Source: Sipunculus nudus (Eukaryota; Annelida; Sipuncula; Golfingiida; Sipunculidae). Taken from it: a DNA stretch of 64,000 nt. The translations under genes were made by a program, and so were the position numbers. Every line of letters begins with the position of its first letter. Within the stretch, counting starts at the first letter, position 1. Location of the stretch: NCBI GenBank assembly GCA_026874595.1, contig CM049320.1:20655714-20719713 (forward strand), read 5' to 3'. The notes beneath the pieces are model-generated. The model did not search any database and was not told the DNA's origin. It was given only the letters and a program-made list of their open reading frames with translations. This document shows, piece after piece, positions 39,601 to 52,000 of this stretch.

Positions 39601-40670
39601 TTTTTTTATAAGCACTGTTGAATTAAATTTCATATCTTGTATGTATATGCAAGGGTGTTGTAACTCTCACCATCCCCTTCTTCATCCCACTGAGGCTTTA
39701 TAATAGTTCTATGGCTATAGCATAAAATTTAATAATTAAAGAAAATATCTACAGAGAGACAGAGGCATTGTAACTCTGATCATATAACACAACACACCCC
39801 CCCCCCCCCCACCCCACCCCCATCAAGTCATTGCACCTGTGGAATGGGGACGTTATGGCAACTGTATACATATCATAAAATTGATAAAAAAAGGTTTACC
39901 AAATAAATTGGATCTCATCAGACAAATGTGTAAACTGTTGAACTGTCAACAGCTTATCAAAAAGGTAACCAATGGAAAGGCATGGTCAGGTCTCAAATAT
40001 TATTTGCAACATTTTCTTCAATCATATAAACCAACCATGGCCCAGATTACCTCTTCCTCTCAAACATTATCTACATTTCATCATATTTTTTAGGTTTTTA
40101 ACCTCCAGGTGGTTCAGTACTGTTGACCATTTGTCCATAGGTACCTATGTACATGCCAGAAATTATGTCAATATTGTGTAATATGTAGACGTGAGGGGCA
40201 TCAAAATAATGCACCTTGTCAAGACTGATCTTGTCAAGATATTATGTTATACAGTCACAAATTCATAAATCCCCTCATCAGCATAGTTAATCATAACCTT
40301 GTATCTATCAAATTGAACTCTTGCAGGTTTCCATACACTATAGATCCTTCAACAAATAGCCTTATCATCATTATACCACTGCTTAGCATACTGTCATTGC
40401 ATTCATATTTGCTCAAATAAATTGCTTTTTTCGACCCCTCCCAAATAAATAAAAAATAAACCACTATATTTTACTCCATATTAATCCATCTGTCAGGTTA
40501 TTTCATATATCATTTACTCACATATTACATTATATTCCTTTATAAAAGCCCAACATGACCATGATATTCTAAGCTTTATGATTTACCTACTCAATATAGT
40601 ATCACAATGGTGATACATTTATAGTCCAATATTGATCAGCTGAGCGCTGTGACCCATGGGTCCCTTGTTT
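36651..40670 (+). mobile_element. family A element, copy 1 (possible Helitron-like, non-autonomous)
   Basis: The 5' end is TTTTAGCTCAGCTGACT, continuing into a 13-bp-arm hairpin (36,655-36,683, one mismatch), then a GTCCGTCCGTC-rich tract. The body contains diverged tandem units about 680 bp apart (compare 36,795 with 37,476; further pieces at 38,900, 39,600 and 40,140). The last 410 bp match 59,440-59,854 at high identity and end in the palindrome ACCCATGGGT followed by CCCTTGTTT. No coding capacity is visible. The boundaries come from comparison with copy 2. The Helitron-like assignment is inference from hairpin ends and lack of a clear target duplication. Confidence 0.75.
39170..39291. repeat. 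CT-rich microsatellite tract
   Basis: Imperfect (CT)n and TCTTT runs in the body of family A copy 1. The minus-strand ERERER reading frame over it is the translated repeat. Confidence 0.9.
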
Positions 40671-41531
40671 AAATGTTACCTGTAAATTCAGAGGGTCAGA
40701 ATTGGAAAACTAAATTAGAATGAGCAGTTCTGAATACACTTAACAGTAGGGCCTAACTTGAATATCTCATTCTTGTCACAATGTAACATGTCAGTTGTCA
40801 CATTAAAAGATTATAAATGAACTGTGTTTTCCTTCTTTATTTTTAATAAGAATAATGAATGATCAGACTATACAATAATTGTTCCTGTTACAGTCTCAGC
40901 TAAGGTACTGGTAATAAAATCTGCATTTGGCTTGAACTGAATTTTTAGCAATGAATGAAATTTTACATACACACAGTTTTTCCCATTCCATTAGATCTGT
41001 ACACAGTAGTGTAAAAATGTACATTCTTTTTATATGATTTAAAAACAGTGAAATAAACTATCTTGTCAGCAAAAATAATGGATCTGGCTCCAAGGAATAC
41101 GAAACGGAATTGAAACGGAATTTGGTGATAAATGAAACGGAAAAGCCTTGTTTTTGAAACGGAAAATAATTGGCTAAAGTTTTTTTCAACAAAAATACAA
41201 TCTGTAACTTGTATTTATTTTTGTGGTATGGTAGCCCTTATATATTTCTGTAAATGTTAAATTGGAAAATAATATAAATTCTAATCCCATTTCAAACATG
41301 CACAAATAGCCATCAAAAGGAACGAAAAATTGAAACAAAAAAACTACACCCCAGTTTTACTGTATCCCCTTTAAATGATAGCCCTCTTTAGTATGTAGGC
41401 TGTCCGAGGTGCAGACCAGATTCTATATACACTCTGAGGTGCAGACCAGATTCTATGTACGCTCCCATATGATTTTGGAAAATCTTATCCAGTCTAATTT
41501 TTAAAAGCATTTAATGATTCAGCATTTAAGG
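40671..41531. other. noncoding DNA with a small tandem duplication
   Basis: A 30-bp unit, 'gaggtgcagaccagattcta', occurs twice at 41,406-41,461. No gene is visible. Confidence 0.5.
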
Positions 41532-41903
41532 TTATTTTGTAATTATTTTGTAAACCTCAATCAGATCTCCTCTCAATCTACTGTACTCTAAACTAGGAAG
41601 CTTATGATACATCAGATGTTCTTGATATTTCATGTTTTTTGTGCCAATAATCTTTTTTGTGAATCTTCTCTGCACTCCTATATTATCTATATATTTCCTT
41701 AGGTTAGGGCTCCAAACAGGGTTTCCATATTCAATTATGGGCCTCTCTAGGGTTTTGTAAAGGGGTACCATGATATCTTTACATTTATTTGTTAAAAGAT
41801 GTAACAAAATTTGTGGACTAATAATGATTGTTGACACAGCCCCTCTTATGAAACATGTCACAAGATCACTGGAAACTTTAAAAGTGGCAGTGCTACTGTG
41901 CAT
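41532..41903 (-). pseudogene. LINE reverse-transcriptase C-terminal fragment (CR1/Jockey-like)
   Basis: The minus-strand frame encodes the region just after the reverse transcriptase of CR1/Jockey-clade retrotransposons. Recognisable phrases are LYKTLERPIIEYGNPVWSP, then IGVQRRFTKKI and LPSLEYSRLRGDLIEVYKI. These match the well-known 'RPxLEYGNxVWSP...VQRRxTK...LPSLexRRxRgDLIexYKI' block. Only this tail remains, with no catalytic YADD region, so it is a 5'-truncated dead copy. The first 30 residues of the frame do not belong to it. Confidence 0.8.
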
Positions 41904-42817
41904 GCTTGTTCCAACTTCTGGAACAACTGACAGGCTCAGGGAAGCTAAACTTTTGAAATGTGTACTGTTTGGTATTAAAGCATGAATTTTAGCAAAATTT
42001 CTTGGTCAGTGAAATACATTGGCTCTTTCTGATGCCAAATGGGTAAGTCTCCTTGTCATACACACAATATTTGATTTTATAAGAATTTTTGTCCAGTACA
42101 GGATTTGCATTCTCAAGTTTATTGAAGCTTCATATATATGCAATGGGGTTTCGATGGAATGGATACATAATTATGCCACATTATAACATGCTGTTAATAA
42201 AGTCCATGTCAGTGGTAAATCCCAAGAAATGCCACTTTTTACTGGCAAATATTGGCATTTGTTGGTAAATACTGACAAATTGAATTTTATCACACCATGT
42301 CATATTAAAATTTCTTTCTCTGTATTATACTTTAATTTCCATTACTAGATTCTTCTTTTAAGGTTGAATTTCTAGCACTGTTGAAGTAAATATTAGATGA
42401 AAAAAAAATTGTGGGGGGGGGGTGTGTTTTTTCCCAAGGTAGTTTCCTTTAGGGCATTTTTGTCAGGTCAGTTTATTTCCTACTAATTCATAGACTGCCA
42501 TGAATGCACCTATTGTTAGGGCAAACCTGGACCAGCTGTTGTTTATGTAAGTGGTGACCAGTGGTCCTTATTACAGAAGAGTACTTCACTGGACAGTACT
42601 GGTTTCAGCCAGGAGATTGCCCACTAAACTACCTAGACCTATCTGGTCTTTAATGATGGTCATAGATCAGCAGAAGCACAGAAGTTCTCTCCTAAGCATT
42701 AATCTCCTGCTGTTAAAGATACAGCATGCAATGATCAGACCCAATATAATCAGGATAATTGCCTTGTTTGTTTGCAATGACTATTAAAAAAGCAATAGTG
42801 TTACAGTACTGTTACTA
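41904..42817. other. noncoding DNA
   Basis: G/T-run at about 42,412-42,432 and otherwise no recognisable feature. The 78-codon frame at 42,551 has no support. Confidence 0.45.
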
Positions 42818-43140
42818 AATGGTGACAAGAATTGGGAGTGGCAAACCCTACCACCAACTGGAGAAGAGACTAATGATTAGTCTTCTTATCAAAATTATAA
42901 ATGGTCTGGCAGCAATATCTGAGGAAAAATCTATATTCTTTAATTCAAATACCAACTTAGACTATGTCAAAGGCAATAATTAAAGTACATAAAACCAATA
43001 CTGAAACAGATTATGATAAACATTCTGCTATTCCATAAACTAGTATACACTGAAACCAACTACAAGAAAAAAATGTCATCACTGAGACATGAACAGTTTG
43101 ATGCACCACTAATAACCTATCATGACTGAGTCAAAATAAT
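42818..43140 (+). pseudogene. second LINE C-terminal fragment, frame-broken
   Basis: In shifting plus-strand frames the sequence encodes LLIKIINGLAAIS, then a segment like YKHSAIP.TSIHWNQLQE. These correspond to the 'LxxLYKIIxGLVaI' and 'YKYSFFPRTIxxWNqLP' blocks near the end of CR1/Jockey-type ORF2. Stops and a frameshift separate the pieces. It lies 0.9 kb from the minus-strand LINE fragment, in the opposite orientation. Confidence 0.55.
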
Positions 43141-44072
43141 TACTCATGCACACTGCCTCCCCGTTATTTCTAAGCTGTGAGGAACCTTCCAGGATCAATA
43201 GATACAGATAAAACTACCAGTATATTATTTCAGGTACAGTAATATATTCATTCAAATTAACATGAGCCCCTTGGAAATATATTGTTCCTCAATTTGATTT
43301 TTTGTTTACCTTTATTCAAAACTTTTAACACACAACGATATAGTATTACTATAATTTTGCAATGTACTGTTGTAGTCTTCTAAGTCTGCTGTTGCATATA
43401 AATCCGATTTTAACTGTATTGAGCAATGCTTATCATTTATTGGTCTTTGTAGTTTGTAAATCATTGTGATAGTAATAAAGCAAAGAGAATTTATTTTATA
43501 TTTGCCAGAGGGAATATTGTCAATGTTGGCATTTACCGTAAATTGCCAGTGGCATTTACTGGTCTGTCATTTACCGGCCAGCCCTGCATCTATGTCCATT
43601 GAAGATTTGACTGGACCAAGTTGTGGGTGCCTGTCATAGTGAGCCAGTGTGATTGTCTCAGGCTGCATTGGCATGTGTTACATCATCACTGCTGTGAATG
43701 TCCTTGTAACCAGACCACTTGTTACTCATGGGGTTGTCACCCACTTGATTGTTTCAGCCCCGGGGTTATTACACACTGGATTGTTTCAGCCCTGAGGTGC
43801 ATGCATTTCATTTCAGCTGCATGGCCCAGGAAGTTAGCAGTGATGATGTAACGCATGCACACTGCTGGCTGAAACAATCACACCAGCTCAGGAGGACAGG
43901 CACACAACACTCAGGATCAGATGTACTCAAAACAAGTACATCATCTATCAAATGCAGATGTGTTCAAATCTGTAAAAATCTAAATTTTGATACCATTGCA
44001 CACAAAAGGCCAAACACAATCAGTCATAAGTCTGCATCCCTTATCCAGCTTCGGTATGTCTGTGCATTACAG
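43141..44072. other. region upstream of the first CDK11 coding exon
   Basis: A tandem phrase of about 31 bp ('ttgattgtttcagccccggggttat', 'tggattgtttcagccctgagg') lies at about 43,745-43,800. The open frame from 43,749 runs through the acceptor into the CDK11 exon and is not itself a supported gene start. A noncoding 5' exon must lie further left but could not be placed. Confidence 0.5.
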
Positions 44073-44248
44073 GTCATGTCTACTGACAGCAGTCCAGAAC
44101 AAGGTGAACTTGAAGCAAGTCCTGATCATGAATACGCCAGACATCATCATGGTAAATCCCATCACCATGGAGACAGTATGGAGTCAGAACATGAGGAAGA
44201 AGAGGAGGACGAGAGGCCACACTCGAGCACAAAAAGTCCACAGGATCG
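44073..44248 (+). CDS. CDK11: CDK11 first coding exon
   Basis: The acceptor is tgtctgtgcattacag. The ATG at 44,076 comes three bases into the exon, so the 5' UTR is almost all in an upstream exon. It encodes MSTDSSPEQGELEASPDHE, a His/Gly-rich stretch and EEEEEDERPHSS. The donor is TCG|GTAAGA, leaving two bases of an Arg codon. Confidence 0.75.
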
Positions 44249-46024
44249 GTAAGATTCACATTTAGTAATTCTTTTCAGTATTTTAAAGGTTGGTGGTTAG
44301 TGCAGTTGTTGTGTTTTCCCATGAACAATTGTTAAGATCTGTGGTGGAGATAGTAATTATCCCCATGGCATGCTATTATGATGAGTATTTCTCATAAATA
44401 ATCTTCAGATCCTCAAATTGATGTTTTAGTCAAGTCTGTAGAAAAAGAAAAAAATGTATGAAATTGATCCAACCAGTATTAAGTGTCTCTTTGCCCAGTG
44501 CTTTAGTACAAGTGAGATCCATTTTATTGGACTGGTCAGTTCTTTTTACCAGTCTTACTAATGAATTGAACAAAGAAATATCTGGGAGCATTATTTTGTT
44601 AGTTGCAATGTACAATATTTCACTGGTCTATTGTGAGAACCTGGTTTCATGCAACTTTTTTTTTCTATCATTTTACCTTTTAGGGATGATGATGATGCCC
44701 TTGATATAAAACCACCACAAGCCAACAGTAAAAAACACAAACATAAGCACAAAGGAAGGGACAGACGGAAGGAGAAAGACAGAGAACGACCAAGAGAGAG
44801 AGAAAGGGAGAGAGAAAGAGAAAGAGGTAAGGACAGTGGAGAAATATTCAGTAAACAGGATTGGCCTGTGTGCCTCCTCTTTACTCACATTTTTGTCATA
44901 TATATCATTCTTCCCTTCCCAATACCTGAATGTGTTTACGGTGTTATGAAAGTGTATGGGACTGCCCATTTAAGTTTTCAAAGTTTTATATTTAGCTATT
45001 TATGTGAAAGCTCAAATTTCTTACATTCCAGATATCTCGACAAAACAGTTCTAGTTTAAGCTCATCCCAGAAGTCTTAAGTATTAGTGACAATTCTGATA
45101 AAGTGCAGCTCAGTTCACCTGGCATCTGTTAAAATTTGTCCTTGGCTTGTCCTGTCACGTCAGATTAGCTTGACCTTTGCCCTATAATGTAAGATAACAT
45201 ACAGTTTCATATGATTAACCCTTGGAATCTGTCCAGTTTGGTGTAGGGGGAGAGATATTTAAGAGGTGTTTTTCTTTATTCTAATTTTTTTTTCTGTAAA
45301 TGAGCTTTTTCATGAAATGATGGTCTGGTAACAGTTGATAGTCTTTGATTTGGTTTGTTCTGACTCTATCATATCCAAAAAGAGCTTATTTAGATTTTTC
45401 AGTTGCCAGTACAGGCTGTTTAGCAACAACCAATATGGGTTGGATGGGAATATGTCAGATGTTTTTATTTGAAACTAAATGATTCTGATGGTTTTATTAC
45501 GTAAACATAATTGTGAGCTGTTTCTGTATTAATGAGAATTTTCTCTGTTAAAGTTTATTCGCCCGAGTAAGCCAACCTAAAATTTTCCCGTATTGTGCCC
45601 ATTATCGCCCATCCCACCTCGTTCCTGTGTATCTAGGTCACACTTTTGTTTCCTGTAATCACATTTTTCTTCTGGCGTCAGCCATGATGGACGTGTGATC
45701 ACGCTCTGCGCGATTCGTCCACTGTTTTGGTTTGTACAGTCGGGTTTGCCAATGGAACTGTAAGTTGTGTTTCTTTTTCCCTTCCCGCCATGGAGAACCC
45801 CACTTATTGTGTTTCTTGTGGTTCCTTAATCCCTGCTTGGGATTCTCACCCCACTTGTTTCACCTGTCGTTTGAACAATGACTCCTGCCGGGGTCCGGTG
45901 GATCTCTCTTTCTACTGTCAGACATGGTCTTCTGACAAGTGGGCATTGTTTCAAGATTGGTCCCATTCCCCGGTAGTTGGGGGTTCCCCTTCCACGCTTC
46001 CTTTATCTGGTCCCGTGGTTGCCT

Positions 46025-46057
<33 letters not shown>

Positions 46058-49000
46058 GCCTACCCTGGATGAAGCGGAAGTCTTCCCTGGTTCATGCGGC
46101 TCCCCTTGCCGAAGGCCCGTCTGCTTTTTCCATCTTGCATAAATTATCTAGGTTTTGCTCGTCTCTGATGTCAGATCTAGACGATTCATCTAGACCCGAG
46201 TCCGTTCGTCCGGCAGCCTCGCCTGTTTCCCCGGAGCTTTCCCCAAGGCCGTTATCTTCATCCCCGGCCCCTCGCCGGCTTCCTTCCTTCTCCCCTGTGC
46301 CAACCTGGGCCGTCCCGCATTTTCGCCCGGGCCTTCCTGGTGTGCAGGTAAGTGATTCTGGCCCTCCTGCATCCCTTTCCTTTCAGCAGCCCTCACTTCC
46401 GGTGACTCCGGCTGCACCGGTGGTCCGTTCTGCGTTCTCCGGCCGGCCGGCTCTTTCTTTCAGTCCCCCTCTGCTGTGCCAACTGCGGCTCCGGTTCCTG
46501 TGTCTTCCTGGGTGGTTCCTGCTGCTGACCGGCCCTCGGCTTCTTTTTTTTCAGCCTACGGTCGTTCCGGCTCCACAAGTTTCCCCGGATCCCCCTTCCC
46601 GGGGTTCTCCAGCGTCCCTGTCCTCTCACACTGCCGATCCCACCCTGGCACAAGATCAGTGGTCAGAGATTGCCCTGCAATGCCAGGCTTGGCGTACGCG
46701 CAAATCTGCGCTAGTGGACCTCGTTGCTACCTCCACTCAACCTGATCTCTCGTTTACAGCCTCGGACTTCCACGGCGTCGGCGGCCGGTTCTTATTTGAA
46801 TCTGGCCGCCCTTCAATCGCCTTCCTCCACACCCGCCATGTGTATGGAGTTCACTGATCACACAGTTGATCTGTTACTACGCACTATGCTGTGGTTTCGG
46901 GGTCACGATCTACCAATACTGGGGACCCGTTACCCCCGGGTTCTGATAAACCCTGGTCCCCCGGTACCCTGTGGAATTCCTGCGGGTACCGCGCTACCTG
47001 CTTTGATCGTCTGATCCCCTTTCCCAATCATCTGGATATTCCATAGGCGCCGATGCGTCTTGAGTCCGGCCTTGAACAGCCGTTCGCGGACGGTAAATCC
47101 TTGTTTCCTTCCTCAGCCCCGTTCTCTGATCATCAACTGTCGGATTTGGAGGGGCTCGGGCGGCTGGGATGGTAAACGACTTGCAGGCCATTACTAGCCT
47201 GCTCGCCATCTCTCCTGACTGGCCCACGCTTAATGACATATGGCAGCTTCTGCCCATACCTGTGCTGAGCTGCAACAGGTTGTCTGGCAGCTTGTTGAAA
47301 ATTGTATTTTGTTGCGCCGCTTGGCTTGCCTTCAATCTTTAAAACACTTGAAACCGGAACTTACACAAGTGGAGTTGACTGAGCTTTACTCTCAACCTTT
47401 CACCAGCTCCTTTCTGTTTTGCGGCCATCTGGGGCCTCTTTTTGACTGCGCCTTGGAGCGCTCAGATCGTCAGGCCCACCTCCGCTCGGGCTCTCATGCG
47501 CCAAGGCCGTCCTTCCGCGTCCCGCGGTCTCGCCCTTCTAGTGCGGCTCACTCTTCGGCTTGTTGCGCTCCTGCTCAGTCTTCCCGTCCTTCCGGCCGTA
47601 CCAGCCGTTCCCAGCCATTTTGTGGTCGTTCCGCCAAGCGGGGTTCAACCAAGAAATGACTCGTTCGATCCGCTCGGCGCTCGTCTCAGCCAGACATGGG
47701 GCCTATTACTGATTTCAATAATAGGGCCTATTACTATTACTTTGGGTGTTTGCCTATTACTATTAACTATTACTGGTTTAATAAAAATAAGTAAAAACAT
47801 TTAATCTTGAAGAATCCTATGCTGATCGCTCGTTATGCCACACTAAAATATGTTACCAACCACTAAATAAACAAGAAATGGTGCATGAATAGTTCATAAC
47901 TAAATGAAGTGTCCATTGCACCTGATCAGTGAACATAAGCTGTTGAATCCCCCAGGTGGGAACAGTGTGGTACAGACAAGAGCCCCCCCCCCCCCTTCCC
48001 AAATTTTGCAAGCTTTATTTTAAATTTTATATTATTTTTTTAAATGTATGGCTACATTTAATTTTCTTTAAAGTGAAACCTGTTACAGTGCAAGAGTAAC
48101 TGTGCAGTGGTAAGAATATTGTATATATAGATAATTAAAGAGTCACTTTTGTCAATTGATTATCAACAATATAAACATCAACAATATATACATCTTTATT
48201 ATCATGAATGATTATTCATCAAATACTGATTATTTGCATTTTCATTTGACTGATTATTTTTTTTTTCATAACCTTACTAGTGTAAGGTATACACTGATAT
48301 TGTTTTTGTATATTTAACCAAAAATATAAAATATATAGTAAATTTTAATTTTGAGTTATTTTTAATTGAGTAATCCAAAAGCGGGGGGGGGGGGGGGGAA
48401 TGTCCTACACCCAGCAACGATCTGGTCTGAAGATTATTCCTGCAGTCCTAAAGATGCATTCGACAGGGGCTGAAGTGGTCAAGAGAGGCAAGATAAGGGC
48501 TTGAGGGTTCTTTCAGGTGGTTTCTCTTTTGCCTTCTCATAGATACCTAGTTTATTAAGATGCTGCAATAATCAGTGAGCCTTGGCGATGTGCAAACTTT
48601 GTCCTCATCATAAGAGTATGGTTGCCTTCATTGTATCAGGGTGGGTATCTGAAAATGTTACTATTATTATTTACCTGTTTCACATAACTGAAATCCTTTG
48701 TAATTTAACAAAATTCAAATTGCAACTGAATGCAGTTGCATAGTTTACTTTGAAAGAAACACTAACTCAGATTACATGTACATTTCATTTTCTGCCTGAA
48801 ATCAAATGTACTTCCACACTATTGTCATCCAGTTTCATCTGGGAGGTGAGTCATGTTTATAACATAAGGCAAACAAGGTTTTCATGGAGTGTTCCTTTCT
48901 GACTGGTGACAATATGATTTGCAAGAAATATGTCGCACACAGGAAATAAAAGTCACAATTCTGGGTAGGAAATAAAGTCACAGAAGAAAGCCACAAGATT

Positions 49001-52000
49001 GGAAAGGAAATAGTCACAGATTTGTGTTTAAAAAGGTACAGTTTTAGTCACATTTTTAGTTGGGAAACATTCACCTGGTATGACTTAACCTTTGGTAATC
49101 TGCCTGACATGGTTCTGCCCCAGTTATCAGTTGCTTATACACAAACATCAAAGGGCATGGTTGTACTGTGCTTTGATTGTAAAGAGCTTTTCATGCTATT
49201 CAGTATTCATGGAAACGCCTACATTGATGTACCAACAATGCAGTCATCCTGTGCTATTGTTGTTAGTGAGAAGTCATGGCCTAGGATAAGCCTGTGTCAC
49301 CTGTTAATGAGCATGAAAGCATGCAGGTTCACCTCAGCTGGGGCCCTCATCAGTGTTCCTGCTGACTTGCACTCAGACCCACAAACTCTTTATTACCCCC
49401 AGACTGGTAATAGTTAAAGTAATAGCTATTGATCTATTACTCATCTGCCTATTACTATTACTATTACTATTATTCAACATTTTTGGACTGCCTATTATCT
49501 ATTATTACCTATTACTGATGAAAAGTAATTGAATTACAGCCTATTACTATTATCTATTACTATTACCCCATGTCTGGTCTCAGCGCCCATTTTCCCGCTT
49601 GGGCGGGCATCACGTCACATCGGCTAGTTCTCAGCACCATAAATTCGGTTTCTGTCTTACGTTTTTGCACGCTCCTCCCGTCACCCTGCACCCGTTCTAC
49701 ATTCCGCCTCCGTCCGATCCTGTCAAACGCCTCGCTTTGGAGGAGGCTATTCAATCTATGCTCGACAAGAGGGCGATTTTCGAGGTTTCCCCGTCCACCA
49801 TTGGGTTTTCCTCTCGCCTCTTTCTTGTTCCCAAGCCGCACGGGCGGTGGCGCCCCATCATCGATCTAAAGCGCCTAAATTCGTTCATCGCCCCACCGCC
49901 AGTTCGGATGTTCAATATTCATGCGGTTCTCCGCATAGCCCGTCGGATGGATTGGGCGTTCAAAATAGACCTTAGGGATGCCTATTTTCACGTTCCAATC
50001 CATCCTTCATCTCAACGGTTTCTTTGGTTCGCATATCAGAACTGCGTTTTTCAAATCCGGGCCCTCCCGTTCGGGATCAATGTGGCCCCCTGGATTTTTA
50101 CCATGCTCGTTCACACGGTCACGCGTTACCTCCGCTCACAGGGCATTTCTGTGCTCCCTTATCTGGATGATTGGCTTGTCCATGCGGCCGATCGCTCTCT
50201 ATTACTGACTCATCGCTCCCTGGTTCTCAATTTACTTCAGAACCTTGGCTTTCTTGTCAATGCGGAGAAATCCCTTCTCACTCCCACCCAGTCCCTGCAG
50301 TTTCTGGGTATCACACTCGATTTTGCGTCCAGCACTGCGTCTCTCCCGCGCGATTTTGCTATCAAACTCCGCAGGCAGATTCGTTCCTTTCTCTCGTTGC
50401 GCCATGTCGATTCTGGGACCACAGCTTCTCTGCACGGCACTCTCAACTGGGCTGCCACTTTTATCCTGTTCGGTCTGCTATACCTCCGTCCGGTTCAGTC
50501 TCTCCTACACCATCACAGCCTTCGACGTTTAACCTCAGTTCGTCCTACGGTCCTCCCGTTTCAGCTCACATGGAGGTCCCTTCGTCCCTGGCTGGACCTT
50601 CCCTTTCTCCAGCAGGGAGTTCCTTTTTCTCAGGAGATCGATGGTACCATGTATACCGACGCGTCTCTCCTCGGTTGGGGTGCCCATATGGCCGATCTTC
50701 GTCATATGGGGGTCTGGTCCCCGTCGGAACGTCTCTTGCATATCAATGTCCTAGAACTTTGTGCAGTCCGTCGCACGATCTCCCGCTGTTCTCCCCGGTT
50801 GCTCGGCCGTCACATTCTCGTCCAGACCGACAACACGGTCGTGGCTTATATCAGCAGGCAGGGCGGTACTCGGTCTCCCTCTCTGATGCAGGAGACCTAC
50901 CTCTTGTTGGATCTGTGCATTTCTCTCTGGGCCTCGATTTGTGCGTCTCATCTTCCGGGCGTGTCGAACATTCTTTCCGACACCCTTTCCCGTCGCCCTG
51001 CGTCTCTTCCTCCGCCGGTGCTCTTTCCGCTCCTGGTAGTGCGGAGTTTTTTCACTTGTCTGGGGCGTCTGGAATTCGATCTATTCGATTTTCCTTCCCC
51101 CCCAGTTCTCGAACCTACCGCGACGTGTCTACGTCACCCTCGCGACCGTCTCCCCGGTTTCCCCCTGGTTTCCTCTGTGGCGCTCGCTTCTCTCCCGCCG
51201 TACGCTTCATCTACTGCTCCGGATCGATCTCCAATTGTTCCCACGAGCAAGTGCCCATTTAGGTCGTGCCCTCTGTGCCCATGCGTTCTTTCATCAGACA
51301 CCTCAAGGATCAGGGCATTTCAAGTCCTGCTGCTCTCCTTGCCTCGGCTCCCCGTCGCTGTTCTTTGGACTGCATCTATGACTCCCGGTGGCGTCTCTTC
51401 ACCGGTTGGGCGTCTACCAGTGGAATCTCTCCTTTAGCTCCGTCGCTTGCGGCGGTTTTGGATTTTTTTGTGTTTTTACTGCAGGATAAACATTTATCCT
51501 ATCCGTCTCTGCGTGGCTATCGTGCCACCCTGCTGTCCGTGCTCCATCCGCTAGGTAACGATCGTGCCCTTCATCATCCGTTGGTGACAGATTTTCTCAA
51601 GGGGGTTCATGCCCGTGTGTCTCATCCTCACTATGTTGCGCCTTCCTGGCGCCTGGACATTGTCTTACGTCACCTCCGAGAACCCCCTTATGAGCCCCTG
51701 GGTTCGGCACATCTTCTGCATTTGTCTCGGAAAACGGTTTTCTTCCTAGCTCTTGCGTCTGCCGGTCGCCGCTCTGAGCTTCATGCCCCAGTGGCTGATT
51801 CGAAATTCACGCAAATTGCGGCCAACAGTTCGTCGGCCACCCTACATTTTCCTCCGGATTATTTGGCGAACCTGTGAGCTTATGCTATGGTGTGCTGGCG
51901 TCTGGCGTCCGGCGTCCGGCGTCTGTACTTTAACCCATACTATCTTGCAAACGGCAAGAATTAGCATCACAAAATTTTATGCATAAAATTAGTCATCTAA

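Noticed and set aside
46190..46653. Minus-strand frames across the DIRS gag region
   Set aside because: GC-rich shadow frames opposite gag without motifs.
50171..51262. 363-codon plus-strand frame overlapping the DIRS polymerase
   Set aside because: Ser/Pro-rich shadow of the reverse transcriptase in another frame; it carries no polymerase motif, and the RT/RNase H motifs all lie in the 49,599 frame.
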